From positions 18,812 to 82,811 of the forward strand of contig NZ_QIRF01000019.1 of assembly GCF_003332825.1 (NCBI RefSeq): 64,000 nt of DNA, read 5' to 3'. The stretch is from Dyella sp. C9 (lineage in GTDB: Bacteria; Pseudomonadota; Gammaproteobacteria; Xanthomonadales; Rhodanobacteraceae). A model generated the notes under the pieces. It searched no databases. It was not told the origin of the DNA and saw only the letters and a program-made list of their open reading frames with translations. Made by a program: the position numbers and the translations under genes. This document shows, piece by piece, positions 1-8,301 of the stretch (positions within the stretch are counted from its first letter, which is position 1; each line of letters starts with the position of its first letter).

Positions 1-2
1 CG

Positions 3-1010
3 CCGGAACAGAACGACATTCCGCTGGCCATCACCTATGCCTCGGTGAACAGCCAGCCCCTGCCGTTCGGCAAGCTGCCGCGCTCCGGCGAAACGCTGCG
101 CCTGGGTCCCAACAACCGCCGGCTGCGGGTGGACTTCGCGTTGCTCGACTACCAGTCGCCCGCCGAAACCAGCTACAGCTATCGCCTGGAGGATTACGAC
201 GAAGGCTGGATCGACATCCCGCAAGGCACGCCGCCCACGGCGCTGTATGCCAACCTCCCGCATGGCGAGTATGTGCTGCGCTTGCGCGCCAGCACGCCGG
301 GCCTGCAGCCGCGCTCGGTGGAAACAGCCATCAACATCACCGCCGAGCCACGCTGGTACGAGACCCGCGCGGCCCTGGTCGGCGGCATCGTGGTGCTGTT
401 GCTGCTGCTGGCCGGCGTGATCCAGCTGCGCACGCTCTACCTCACTCGCCGCGCGCGCCAGCTGCAGCAGCAGATCGATGCACGCACACGCGACCTGGTC
501 GACGCCAACCGGCGACTGGACGAACTGGCGAGCACTGACGCACTGACCGGCGTCTACAACCGCCGCCGCTTCCTGGAACTGGCCGAGCAGGTGCGCGAGC
601 AGGCCCGCAACGGCGAAGCCTGCATGGCGCTGCTCGACCTGGACCATTTCAAGCAAATCAATGACACCTACGGGCACCTGGCCGGCGACGCGGTGCTGCG
701 CGTGGCCGGCCAGATCATCCGCGCACGCAGCCGCGATGGCGACCTGATCGGCCGTTACGGCGGCGAGGAACTGGTGGTGTGCCTGCCCAATGGCGGCCTT
801 GGCGAGGGCGTTGCCGTCGCCGAACGCATGCGCGCCGCGCTTGCCGCGCATCCAGTGGTGCATGAAGGACAGCCCATCCAGGTCACCGCCAGCGTGGGCG
901 TGGCGGCCTCGCGGCCCGACGAAACGCTGGCGCAGTGGCTGTCGCGTGCCGACGACGCGCTGTACGCCGCCAAGCGCAATGGACGCAACCGCGTGGTCGC
1001 CGCCAGCTGA
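3..1010 (+). CDS. Membrane-bound diguanylate cyclase with Y_Y_Y domain (5' truncated by window edge)
   Basis: This frame is open to the window's first bases, so the N-terminus is missing. The visible part starts with a Y_Y_Y-type beta domain (motifs RLEDYDEGW and LPHGEYVLRLRA), then one membrane helix, a short charged coiled coil (about residues 147-180 counted from base 3) and a full GGDEF domain. The active site is RYGGEEL. An RxxD inhibitory site (RDGD) lies five residues before GGEEL, so product inhibition by c-di-GMP is expected. LDLDHFKQINDTYGH is the usual metal and substrate loop. Proteins of this build normally carry a periplasmic beta-propeller (Reg_prop repeats) before Y_Y_Y; that part would lie to the left. 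The likely role is periplasmic signal sensing coupled to c-di-GMP synthesis on the cytoplasmic side. The ligand is unknown. Confidence 0.88.
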   Translation, partial: PEQNDIPLAITYASVNSQPLPFGKLPRSGETLRLGPNNRRLRVDFALLDYQSPAETSYSYRLEDYDEGWIDIPQGTPPTALYANLPHGEYVLRLRASTPGLQPRSVETAINITAEPRWYETRAALVGGIVVLLLLLAGVIQLRTLYLTRRARQLQQQIDARTRDLVDANRRLDELASTDALTGVYNRRRFLELAEQVREQARNGEACMALLDLDHFKQINDTYGHLAGDAVLRVAGQIIRARSRDGDLIGRYGGEELVVCLPNGGLGEGVAVAERMRAALAAHPVVHEGQPIQVTASVGVAASRPDETLAQWLSRADDALYAAKRNGRNRVVAAS

Positions 1011-1017
1011 CCGCTAC

Positions 1018-1680
1018 TCAGGTCAGGTGGCGATACCGATAGATGGCGTAACCCTGCCCGACCACGCCCGTGAGGGTGGCGGGCACCAGCAGCACGCGTT
1101 CCTGCCAGGCCACGAAACCCACCGCACCGGCAGCGGCACCGACGATGAAGCAGCTGATCACCAGCAGGCACACGTGGATGCGCAGCATATCCACCTCCAG
1201 CCCGCGCAGGCGCTGCCCCAGGTAGATGCCCAGGTCGGTGAACATGCCCGACAGGTGCGTGGTACGAAAGGTGGCGCCGCTGTACGTGCTGACCATCGCG
1301 TTCTGCAGGCCGCAGGCGGCCGAGGCCAGGTACAGGCCGGCGTCGTGACCACCGTGGATCAGGGGCGTGGCGGCAAACAGCAGCAGCGATTCCAGCATCA
1401 GCACCACACCGTAGCGGCGCCCCAGCTGCAGGGTGCGCTGCTGCACGATGTAGCCGCTGAGCACGGCACCGGCGAGAAACGACGCGATCGCCGCGCCCCA
1501 ATGCAGGATCTCGCCAGCATCGAGCTGCGCCAGTGCAATGCCCAACTCGGTGCTGGTGCCGGTGAGGTGGGTGATCGGCTGGTGCCGGAAGCACAGGTAG
1601 CCCACCGTATTGATGCTGCCGGCGATGAAGGCCAGCAGCCCCCCACCTATCCAGGCCCAACGGGGCAGCTGGCGCAGCAC
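1018..1680 (-). CDS. DUF1275 (YoaK-like) six-helix membrane protein
   Basis: A protein of 220 residues with about six hydrophobic segments. It matches the DUF1275/YoaK family: the N-terminal half reads GSINTVGYLCF then HLTGTSTELG, and the second half has HLSGMFTDLG, the repeated T-G-x-x-T/D-LG pattern typical of the family. The function of the family is not established. The start is GTG, 8 bases after the lolA stop on the same strand, so it is probably co-transcribed behind lolA; there is no functional link I can name. It converges with the diguanylate cyclase gene, leaving only 7 bases between the stops. Confidence 0.85.
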   Translation of the reverse strand: MLRQLPRWAWIGGGLLAFIAGSINTVGYLCFRHQPITHLTGTSTELGIALAQLDAGEILHWGAAIASFLAGAVLSGYIVQQRTLQLGRRYGVVLMLESLLLFAATPLIHGGHDAGLYLASAACGLQNAMVSTYSGATFRTTHLSGMFTDLGIYLGQRLRGLEVDMLRIHVCLLVISCFIVGAAAGAVGFVAWQERVLLVPATLTGVVGQGYAIYRYRHLT

Positions 1681-1688
1681 CGCCGTGC

Positions 1689-2351
1689 TCAGTTCTTGAT
1701 CGGCTGGGTCTGGATCACCGGCAGGTCGCCGATCACGTCGGCGCCCTGCGGCGGCACGAAGTTGAAGGTGGACGACGGGATGTCGACGTTGCGCTGCCAG
1801 CCGGAGAAGCGGATGTCGGTCACCGCGCCGAGCTGGTCACTGAACATCATGCGGGCCAGGCCGTTGGCGTCGAAGCCGAGGTCGGCGTAATTGAACTGCG
1901 GGTCCTTGGCCTTGGAGGTCAGGCGCAGCCAGACCAGGCCATCGTGCTCGCCCTGCTCGGCGACGTTGAAGTCCTTGTCCATCTGCTTGACGTCCGTAAG
2001 CACCGTCAGCGGGCTGTGCGATTCCTCGGCGCTCTGCACGCGCACCGTCACCTGCTGCAGGTCCGGGTCGTACAGCCATACGCGGCTGCCGTCGGCCACG
2101 ATGGTCTGCTTGGACGGTGCCAGCGTCTCCCAGCGGAACTGGCGCGGCGCTTCCAGCGCGATGGTGCCCGAACTGGGCTTGCCCGGGTCGCCATTGGGGT
2201 CGCGGATGGTCTGGGAGAACTTGCCGGTCAGCGAATGCAACCCGGTGGTGAAGGCGTCGAGGCGGGCGCGGGCCGGGCCGGTCGCGGCCTGGGCGAGACC
2301 ACCCAGCGAGAGCGCGACAGCAGCGGTGGCGAGTAGCAGGAAACGTTTCAT
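1689..2351 (-). CDS. lolA: Outer-membrane lipoprotein carrier protein LolA
   Basis: LolA is the periplasmic chaperone that takes lipoproteins from the LolCDE ABC transporter and hands them to LolB at the outer membrane. The 220-residue product starts with a clear Sec signal peptide (MKRFLLLATAAVALSLGGLAQA). After cleavage it has the half-barrel features LHSLTGKFSQTI, GTIALEAPRQFRWE and DGSRVWLYDPDLQQVTV, which are diagnostic. The ATG has an AAGG ribosome site about six bases upstream. It follows ftsK on the same strand with about 210 bases between them, the ftsK-lolA order seen in xanthomonads and many other gammaproteobacteria. Confidence 0.95.
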   Translation of the reverse strand: MKRFLLLATAAVALSLGGLAQAATGPARARLDAFTTGLHSLTGKFSQTIRDPNGDPGKPSSGTIALEAPRQFRWETLAPSKQTIVADGSRVWLYDPDLQQVTVRVQSAEESHSPLTVLTDVKQMDKDFNVAEQGEHDGLVWLRLTSKAKDPQFNYADLGFDANGLARMMFSDQLGAVTDIRFSGWQRNVDIPSSTFNFVPPQGADVIGDLPVIQTQPIKN

Positions 2352-2499
2352 GGGTGCCTTGGCGGTGCGGCGATGAGGTGAATTGTGGAGCGATGAGGCT
2401 TAACGGCAAGACCCTGGGGCTCGTTACTCCAGCGCTCTCCAAAGAGGCAAGGGCGGAAGCCCGGTGACGCGTTGCCCGAACGTGCGGCGAAGCTCAAGT

Positions 2500-2532
2500 C
2501 ACGGGATCCCAGCTTTCGCTGGGATGACCGTG
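2500..2532. repeat. REP-like palindromic element between ftsK and lolA
   Basis: An imperfect hairpin. Inner arms ATCCCAGC and GCTGGGAT (2506-2513/2518-2525) enclose the loop TTTC, and outer arms CACGG and CCGTG (2500-2504/2528-2532) extend it. The layout GATCC-C-x-GC-TTTC-GC-x-GGGATGAC resembles the extragenic palindromes common in Xanthomonadales and other high-GC proteobacteria. It lies after the ftsK stop on the minus strand and could end ftsK transcripts. There is no T-run. Confidence 0.55.
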
Positions 2533-2563
2533 CGGGGGAACCAGGTGGCGCACCTACCCGGCC

Positions 2564-4891
2564 TCAATTCTTCGGCGGCGGGGGCGCCAGCACCTCACGG
2601 TTGCCGTTGTGCTGCGGGGCGCTGACCACGCCATCCTGCTCCATCTGCTCGATCAGGCGTGCGGCGCGGTTGTAGCCGATGCGCAGGTGGCGCTGCACGC
2701 CCGAGATCGAGGCGCGCCGGGTCTCGGTGACGATGCGCACGGCCTTGTCGTACAGCTGTGCGTCGGCGTCGCCGCCCTCCTCGCCTTCCTGCGGCAGGCC
2801 GGAATCGTTGATGAACTTGCCGTCGCTGGTGGCCTGCACTTCCTCCAGCACGCCCTCGATGTACTGCGGAGCGCCCTGCGACTTCAGCCAGTTCACCACG
2901 CCGTGCACCTCGTGGTCGTCCACGAAGGCGCCGTGCACGCGCTCGGGCGTGGCGGTGCCCGGCGGCAGGTACAGCATGTCACCGTGGCCCAGCAGGGCCT
3001 CCGCGCCGGACTGATCAAGAATCGTGCGCGAGTCGATCTTGCTCGACACCTGGAAGGCGATGCGGGTGGGGATATTGGCCTTGATCAGGCCGGTGATCAC
3101 GTCCACCGACGGACGCTGCGTGGCCAGCACCAGGTGCACGCCGGCGGCGCGCGCCTTCTGCGCCAGGCGGGCGATCAGTTCTTCGACCTTCTTGCCGACG
3201 ATCATCATCATGTCGGCGAACTCGTCGATGATGATCACGATGTACGGCAGCGGTTCCAGCGGCTCGGCCGCCAGGTTCGGCATTTCGGGGTTCGGGCGGA
3301 ACAGCGGGTCCAGCAGCGGCTGGCCGGCGTTCTCGGCGTCCTTCACCTTCTTGTTGAAGCCGGCCAGGTTGCGCACGCCCACCGCAGCCATCAGCTTGTA
3401 GCGGCGCTCCATTTCGGCCACGCACCAGCGCAGCGCGTTGGCGGCTTCCTTCATGTCGGTGACGACCGGCGCCAGCAGGTGCGGAATGCCTTCGTAGACC
3501 GAAAGCTCCAGCATCTTCGGGTCGATCATGATCATGCGCACGTCCTTGGCGCTGGCCTTGTACAGCAGGCTCAACACCATGGCGTTCACCGCCACCGACT
3601 TGCCCGAGCCGGTGGTACCGGCCACCAGCAGGTGCGGCATCTTGGCCAGGTCGGCCACCACCGGGCGGCCGGCAATGTCCTTGCCCAGCGCCAGCGCCAG
3701 CGGCGACTTCATGGCGTCGTAGCGGTCGGAGCGCAGGATCTCCGAGAGGTAGACGATCTGCTTCTTGGCGTTGGGGATCTCCAGGCCGATCACGTTCTTG
3801 CCGGGGATCACGTCGACCACGCGCACGCTGACCACCGACAGGCCACGCGCAATGTCCTTGTCCAAGCTGGATACCTGCGAACCACGCACGCCGGCGGCGG
3901 GCTCCAGCTCGAAGCGGGTGATCACCGGGCCCGGATAGACGCCGACCACCTTGGCCTCGATGCGGAAATCCTTCAGCTTGAGCTCGACCTGGCGGGACAG
4001 GACCTCCAGCGTCTCCTCCGAATAGCCCGGCCCCTGCTCCGGCGCTTCGTCCAGCAACGACAGCGGCGGCAGCTCGCCCGGCGCGGAAGCGCCAGTGAAC
4101 AACGGAATCTGCGTCTCGAGCTTGGCGCGCTCGCTCTTGACCACCGGCGCCGGTGCCGTCTCGATGCGCACGGGCTCGCGCCTGGCCTGTTTCACGGCCT
4201 CGGTCTTCTTGACCACGTCGCGCTCGGCACGGGCCTGGCGGGCAGCCATCACTTCCGGCGCCTCGCGCAGCTTGCCGCCGAACCAGCCGGCCAGGCGCAG
4301 CACGCCCTGCCCGGTCACGTCCATCACGCGGAACCAGGACAAGCCGGTGGCCAGCGTTACCGCCACCAGGAACAGCGCCAGCAGCAGCAGCGGTGCGCCC
4401 TTGTCGCCCAGCGCATGCAGCAGGCCGCGGCCCACCCACATGCCGATGATGCCGCCCACGCCCTGCGGCAGGATCGGCTCGTCATGGAAATTGAGGTACA
4501 GCAGCGCCGGCAAGGTGATGAAGAAGAACACCGAGCCGATCAGGCGCAGCGACGGCTCCCACGGCTGCACGGTGCGCTCGCCGCGATGGCGCAGCACCTG
4601 CACGCCCAGCAGCAACAGCAGCAGCGGGAAGAAATAGGAGACCAGGCCAAAGATGTAGCGCAGCACGTTGGCGATGTTCGCGCCGATCGAGCCGCCGAAA
4701 TTCCGCGCATGTTCCACCGTGCCCACATGGCCCCAGCTCGGGTCCTGGTCGTTGTAACTGAACAGGCAGACCAGCAGATACAGGGCCAATGGCAGCACCA
4801 GCAATGCGCCAGCCTCGCGCAGGCGACGCTTCAGCTCTTCGCTGAGGCCCTCGCGCTGCTTTTCCTTCTTGACGTTCGCGCTACGCGCCAC
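2564..4891 (-). CDS. ftsK: DNA translocase FtsK
   Basis: FtsK anchors at the division septum and pumps DNA toward dif so that XerCD can resolve chromosome dimers. About four membrane helices fill the first 200 residues, followed by a short linker. The motor has Walker A GTTGSGKS near residue 425 and Walker B VIIIDEFADMMM near 555. The C-terminal gamma winged helix (about 700-775) has the KOPS-reading pattern ASISGVQRHLRIGYNRAARL. The linker is shorter than in E. coli FtsK, close to SpoIIIE-type lengths. I chose the GTG at 4889-4891 (775 residues) because AAAAGGA lies five bases upstream; an in-frame ATG 84 bases further out, at 4975, has no clear ribosome site. Divergent from trxB. Confidence 0.95.
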   Translation of the reverse strand: MARSANVKKEKQREGLSEELKRRLREAGALLVLPLALYLLVCLFSYNDQDPSWGHVGTVEHARNFGGSIGANIANVLRYIFGLVSYFFPLLLLLLGVQVLRHRGERTVQPWEPSLRLIGSVFFFITLPALLYLNFHDEPILPQGVGGIIGMWVGRGLLHALGDKGAPLLLLALFLVAVTLATGLSWFRVMDVTGQGVLRLAGWFGGKLREAPEVMAARQARAERDVVKKTEAVKQARREPVRIETAPAPVVKSERAKLETQIPLFTGASAPGELPPLSLLDEAPEQGPGYSEETLEVLSRQVELKLKDFRIEAKVVGVYPGPVITRFELEPAAGVRGSQVSSLDKDIARGLSVVSVRVVDVIPGKNVIGLEIPNAKKQIVYLSEILRSDRYDAMKSPLALALGKDIAGRPVVADLAKMPHLLVAGTTGSGKSVAVNAMVLSLLYKASAKDVRMIMIDPKMLELSVYEGIPHLLAPVVTDMKEAANALRWCVAEMERRYKLMAAVGVRNLAGFNKKVKDAENAGQPLLDPLFRPNPEMPNLAAEPLEPLPYIVIIIDEFADMMMIVGKKVEELIARLAQKARAAGVHLVLATQRPSVDVITGLIKANIPTRIAFQVSSKIDSRTILDQSGAEALLGHGDMLYLPPGTATPERVHGAFVDDHEVHGVVNWLKSQGAPQYIEGVLEEVQATSDGKFINDSGLPQEGEEGGDADAQLYDKAVRIVTETRRASISGVQRHLRIGYNRAARLIEQMEQDGVVSAPQHNGNREVLAPPPPKN

Positions 4892-5437
4892 CGTGGTCCT
4901 TTTCCCGTTCTCGTGCCAGGGGCCAGCCACCTGTTGGCAGCCATCCCGCGTTACATCCGCCGTATCGGCAGGCAAGACCTTAGATCATGACCTTGAGCGC
5001 TGGATGAACCAGCCCGCCGCCGTCGACATCGATGCCCCCGCGCAACCTGCGCCGGCCCTCGGCCTGCGCGCGTCACGCAGGGCAAGGATAACGGCAGAGT
5101 TCGTCATCGACGAGGTCTGCGAGATGACAGGCCGCATATTCGTGACGTGGCCGCGGCTTGCGCGGGCGCCGCAACGCCTGGCTGCCCGCCGGGATCACGG
5201 GGCAGGCCTGCCGCTTCAGGCACCCTGCCCCGGCCAGCCAGACTCCAGTTGTGCGCCGGGGGCAAGTAAACTCAAGGGGATACGGGCGCCCCGATGAAAT
5301 CCCGGGGGTTCGCCCCCATCATGGGGGCTCGCCCACTTACCATTCGCCGGAGCGTCTCCCACCCCGACGGTTGGATCGCCCCCATCTTCAACCCGACCCA
5401 AGCAGATATCCGCCCGCGAGGCGGACAGAAGGAACGC
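4892..5437. other. Intergenic region between divergent ftsK and trxB
   Basis: A stretch of 546 bases with no convincing gene. A plus-strand reading frame at 4869-5297 overlaps the ftsK start and has no recognisable domain or ribosome site, so I do not call it. The region must hold both divergent promoters, but I see no strong -35/-10 pair. The notable content is GC-rich secondary structure near 5300-5330. Confidence 0.6.
5304..5328 (+). promoter_or_regulatory. Two mutually exclusive G5/C5 hairpins in the trxB leader region
   Basis: GGGGG (5304-5308), TTCG, CCCCC (5313-5317), ATCAT, GGGGG (5323-5327). The central C-tract can pair with either flanking G-tract. The right-hand option extends to GCCCCCAT/ATGGGGGC. 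It lies about 110 bases before the trxB ATG. Any function in trxB control is inference. Confidence 0.3.
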
Positions 5438-6403
5438 ATGAACACTGCCACCAAGCACAGCCGCCTGCTGATCCTGGGCAGCGGCCCCGCCGGTTACACC
5501 GCCGCCGTCTACGCTGCCCGCGCCAACCTCAAGCCGACGCTGATCACCGGCTTGCAGCAGGGTGGCCAGCTGATGACCACCACCGAGGTGGACAACTGGC
5601 CGGGCGACGACAAGGGCGTGCAGGGACCGGAGCTGATGCAGCGCATGGCGCAGCATGCCGAGCGCTTCGAGACGAGCATGGTGTTCGACCACATCCACAG
5701 CGTCGATCTCAAGCAGCGTCCGTTTCGCCTCAAGGGCGACTCGGGCGAGTACACCTGCGACGCGCTGATCATCTCCACCGGCGCCACCGCCAAGTACCTG
5801 GGCATCGCCAGCGAAGAGCATTTCAAGGGCAAGGGCGTGTCGGCCTGCGCCACCTGCGACGGCTTCTTCTTCCGCGAGCAGGAAGTGGTGGTGATCGGCG
5901 GCGGCAACACCGCGGTCGAAGAGGCACTGTACCTTTCGAACATCTGCAGCAAGGTCACCCTGGTGCATCGCCGCGACAAGCTGCGCGCCGAGAAGATCAT
6001 GCAGGACAAGCTGTTCGACAAGGCCGCGGCCGGCAAGATCGAGCTGGTGTGGAACCACACCGTCGACGAAGTGCTGGGCGACAACAGCGGCGTGACCGGC
6101 GTGCGCGTCAAGGACATCAACACCGGCGAGACGCGCGACATCCCGGCCACCGGCTTCTTCGTGGCCATCGGCCATACGCCGAACACCGGCATCTTCGACG
6201 GCCAGTTGGACATGCACGACGGCTATATCAAGATCCGCAGCGGCCTGAGCGGCATGGCCACCATGACCTCGGTGCCGGGCGTGTTCGCCGCCGGCGACGT
6301 GGCCGACCATGTGTACCGCCAGGCGATCACCTCGGCCGGCTTCGGCTGCATGGCCGCGCTGGACGCCGAGCGCTGGCTGGACCAGCAGGGCCCGGCGAGC
6401 TGA
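5438..6403 (+). CDS. trxB: Thioredoxin-disulfide reductase TrxB
   Basis: A flavoenzyme that passes electrons from NADPH to thioredoxin in the cytoplasm. At 321 residues it has the usual bacterial length. The FAD-binding motif GSGPAGYTAAVYAAR is near residue 15, the redox-active CATC has its cysteines at 137 and 140 within SACATCDGFF, the NADPH motif is GGGNTAVEEALYL, and the C-terminal FAD motif GVFAAGDVAD precedes a conserved tail. The ATG at 5438 has AGAAGGA five bases upstream; the frame runs on 48 codons upstream but that part has no domain content. A hairpin follows the stop. The gene order ftsK-trxB-(GNAT-like)-aat is shared with Xanthomonas as I remember it. Confidence 0.96.
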   Translation: MNTATKHSRLLILGSGPAGYTAAVYAARANLKPTLITGLQQGGQLMTTTEVDNWPGDDKGVQGPELMQRMAQHAERFETSMVFDHIHSVDLKQRPFRLKGDSGEYTCDALIISTGATAKYLGIASEEHFKGKGVSACATCDGFFFREQEVVVIGGGNTAVEEALYLSNICSKVTLVHRRDKLRAEKIMQDKLFDKAAAGKIELVWNHTVDEVLGDNSGVTGVRVKDINTGETRDIPATGFFVAIGHTPNTGIFDGQLDMHDGYIKIRSGLSGMATMTSVPGVFAAGDVADHVYRQAITSAGFGCMAALDAERWLDQQGPAS

Positions 6404-6417
6404 AGCCTGCGCCGAAC

Positions 6418-6444
6418 AGGCCGCATCGATGTCCGATGCGGCCT
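6418..6444 (+). terminator. Terminator-like hairpin after trxB
   Basis: Perfect 11-base arms AGGCCGCATCG and CGATGCGGCCT around the loop ATGTC, starting 14 bases after the trxB stop. No T-run follows, so it may act as an attenuating or mRNA-stabilising hairpin rather than a full intrinsic terminator. Confidence 0.6.
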
Positions 6445-6462
6445 CCCCGCCTTGATTGAGAC

Positions 6463-7608
6463 GTGATCGAAGCCCGTTTCCACGACCGCATCGACAGCAT
6501 CCCCGCCCCGGCGTGGGATGCCTTGCGTCCTGACGACAATCCGTTCGTCTCGCACGCCTTCCTGTCCCTGCTGGAGCGCACCGGCTGCATTCGCCCCGAC
6601 TGGGGCTGGCAGGCCCACCACCTGGGCCTGTACGAACACGACCGGCTGCTGGCCGCCGCGCCGCTCTACCTGAAGGGCAATTCGCACGGCGAGTTCGTGT
6701 TCGACTGGAGCTGGGCCAGCGCGTGGGAGCGCGCGGGCGGCGACTATTACCCGAAACTGCTCAACGCGGTGCCCTACTCCCCCGTGCCGGGGCCGCGCCT
6801 GTTGGCCGGGGCCGGGGCCGGTGTGCTGCCCCTCCAGCAGGCGCTGCTGACCGCCATGCGCGGTTTCGCGGAGCGCATGAACCTGTCGTCGGTGCACGCC
6901 AACTTCCTGCGCGACGACGAACTGCCAGCGTTCGATCTGCACTGGCTGGCACGCTCCGACGTGCAGTTTCACTGGCGCAACCCTGGCTACGCCGACTTCG
7001 CCCAGTTCCTCGGCACGCTCAATCACAAGAAGCGGAAGAACATTCGCCAGGAACGCGCCCATGTGGCGGCCAGCGGGTTGTCGGTGGAATGGCGCAGCGG
7101 GCGCGAACTGGCCTCCAAAGACTGGCTGCGCATCCACGCACTGTACGAATCCACGTTCGACGCCAAGGGCAATCACGCCGCCCTGACCCGCGACTTGTTT
7201 CTCGGCATCGGTGAGACGCTTGGCGATGCCACGCAGCTGGCACTGGCCCGTCACGGCGACCGGATCGTCGCCATGGCGATGTTCCTGCAAAGCGGGCAAG
7301 CGCTTTACGGGCGCTATTGGGGCGCCGAGGTCGACGTGCCGGGCCTGCACTTCGAGCTCTGCTACTACCAGGGCATCGAGCACGCGATCCGTTGCGGCTT
7401 GCAGCGGTTCGAGCCGGGAGCCCAGGGCGAACACAAACTGGCCCGCGGCTTCCTGCCGGTGCGCACGCATTCACGCCATTACCTGGTGAACACCGGCTTC
7501 CGCGAGGCCGTTCGCACCGCCTTGCTGCGCGAGGCCGAAGCGATGGACGACTACGCGCAGGATCTTGAGACCCACAGTCCATACGCCAGGCACGCACCCA
7601 CTACCTAG
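6463..7608 (+). CDS. FemAB/GNAT-like protein (DUF482 family)
   Basis: A 381-residue cytoplasmic protein of the DUF482/COG3146 family, related to FemAB aminoacyl transferases and the GNAT fold. Family marks visible are NPFVSHAFLSLLE, AAPLYLKGNSHGEFVFDWSWA, LNHKKRKNIRQER and the C-terminal GAQGEHKLARGF. These proteins are often annotated as N-acetyltransferase or peptidoglycan-biosynthesis-like, but no reaction has been shown to my knowledge. The start is GTG, 59 bases after trxB and beyond the hairpin. Expression may come from trxB read-through, since the hairpin lacks a T-run. Confidence 0.8.
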   Translation: MIEARFHDRIDSIPAPAWDALRPDDNPFVSHAFLSLLERTGCIRPDWGWQAHHLGLYEHDRLLAAAPLYLKGNSHGEFVFDWSWASAWERAGGDYYPKLLNAVPYSPVPGPRLLAGAGAGVLPLQQALLTAMRGFAERMNLSSVHANFLRDDELPAFDLHWLARSDVQFHWRNPGYADFAQFLGTLNHKKRKNIRQERAHVAASGLSVEWRSGRELASKDWLRIHALYESTFDAKGNHAALTRDLFLGIGETLGDATQLALARHGDRIVAMAMFLQSGQALYGRYWGAEVDVPGLHFELCYYQGIEHAIRCGLQRFEPGAQGEHKLARGFLPVRTHSRHYLVNTGFREAVRTALLREAEAMDDYAQDLETHSPYARHAPTT

Positions 7609-7787
7609 GCACGCTTCACGCTGCCTTGACTGCCTGACGTCCTAAGTTGGCAACCGCCTTGCCACTGTCGGCGCAGTGACATATTCGAAGTGCACGATCG
7701 CTTCAGGCTGACCGTATCGAGGGCGCGGTCGGTTGTGGCAGGCAATCAGGGGACTGGCTCAAGTTTTCGCGTGGGGGCGTGGACCCA

Positions 7788-8285
7788 ATGAACACGAAGC
7801 GACTCAGCGTCTGGCCCGCCCTGGTGGCGGTGGCATTCATCGCACTTGCCGTGCTCGCCGTCGCGGCCACCGGACGGTATGCGTGGCACGAGTACGCCTG
7901 CTCCAGCGACGCATCGATGGTCGCCGGTGGTCCATCGAAGTATGCCGTGGAGGTTCGCGGCGAATCGTGTACCGCCAATGGCACGCTCAACTTCGTGCAT
8001 GTGAAGCTCAAGGGCGCCGGCCTGCTCGGCTCAGACGCCACGGTATTCGTCTACGAACCGGTGGACAACGGCGACGATGAAGACGACGGCAACCAGCCGC
8101 CCACAGTGCGCTGGCTGTCGCCGAACCATCTCGAGATCGACGTGGATACGGCCTCGCGCGTGGACACCCAGGAATTCAGCTCGCACGGCGTGACCATCAG
8201 CTACCGCATTGGCCATGTGATACCGATCGAGCACGTGGCTTCGGCCGATCCCCTGCGCCACAAGCAACACGTCGCATCGCTCTGA
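7788..8285 (+). CDS. Hypothetical membrane-anchored periplasmic protein
   Basis: I do not recognise this family. The product has 165 residues from the ATG at 7788 (168 from a GTG at 7779). One hydrophobic helix (WPALVAVAFIALAVLAVAA) acts as a signal anchor, followed by a beta-rich domain with two cysteines and an acidic stretch (DNGDDEDDG). A purine tract GGGGG before either start can serve as ribosome site. It has its own 170-base upstream gap, in which I see nothing definite, and it converges with the serine hydrolase gene 16 bases away. Codon use looks native. Likely a small envelope protein of unknown role. Confidence 0.6.
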   Translation: MNTKRLSVWPALVAVAFIALAVLAVAATGRYAWHEYACSSDASMVAGGPSKYAVEVRGESCTANGTLNFVHVKLKGAGLLGSDATVFVYEPVDNGDDEDDGNQPPTVRWLSPNHLEIDVDTASRVDTQEFSSHGVTISYRIGHVIPIEHVASADPLRHKQHVASL

Positions 8286-8301
8286 TGCATCTTTCGGCGA
8301 C

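Noticed and set aside
2609..4990. 793-codon open frame on the plus strand opposite ftsK
   Set aside because: It mirrors ftsK, is rich in H, Q, R and A, and has no domain content; a typical antisense shadow in GC-rich DNA.
4869..5297. Possible small gene in the ftsK-trxB gap
   Set aside because: Overlaps the ftsK start, lacks a ribosome site and any recognisable domain; low-complexity P/A/R composition.
6453..6473. TTGAT...GATCGAA before the FemAB-like gene as an FNR site
   Set aside because: Spacer is about 8 rather than 4 bases and it overlaps the start codon.
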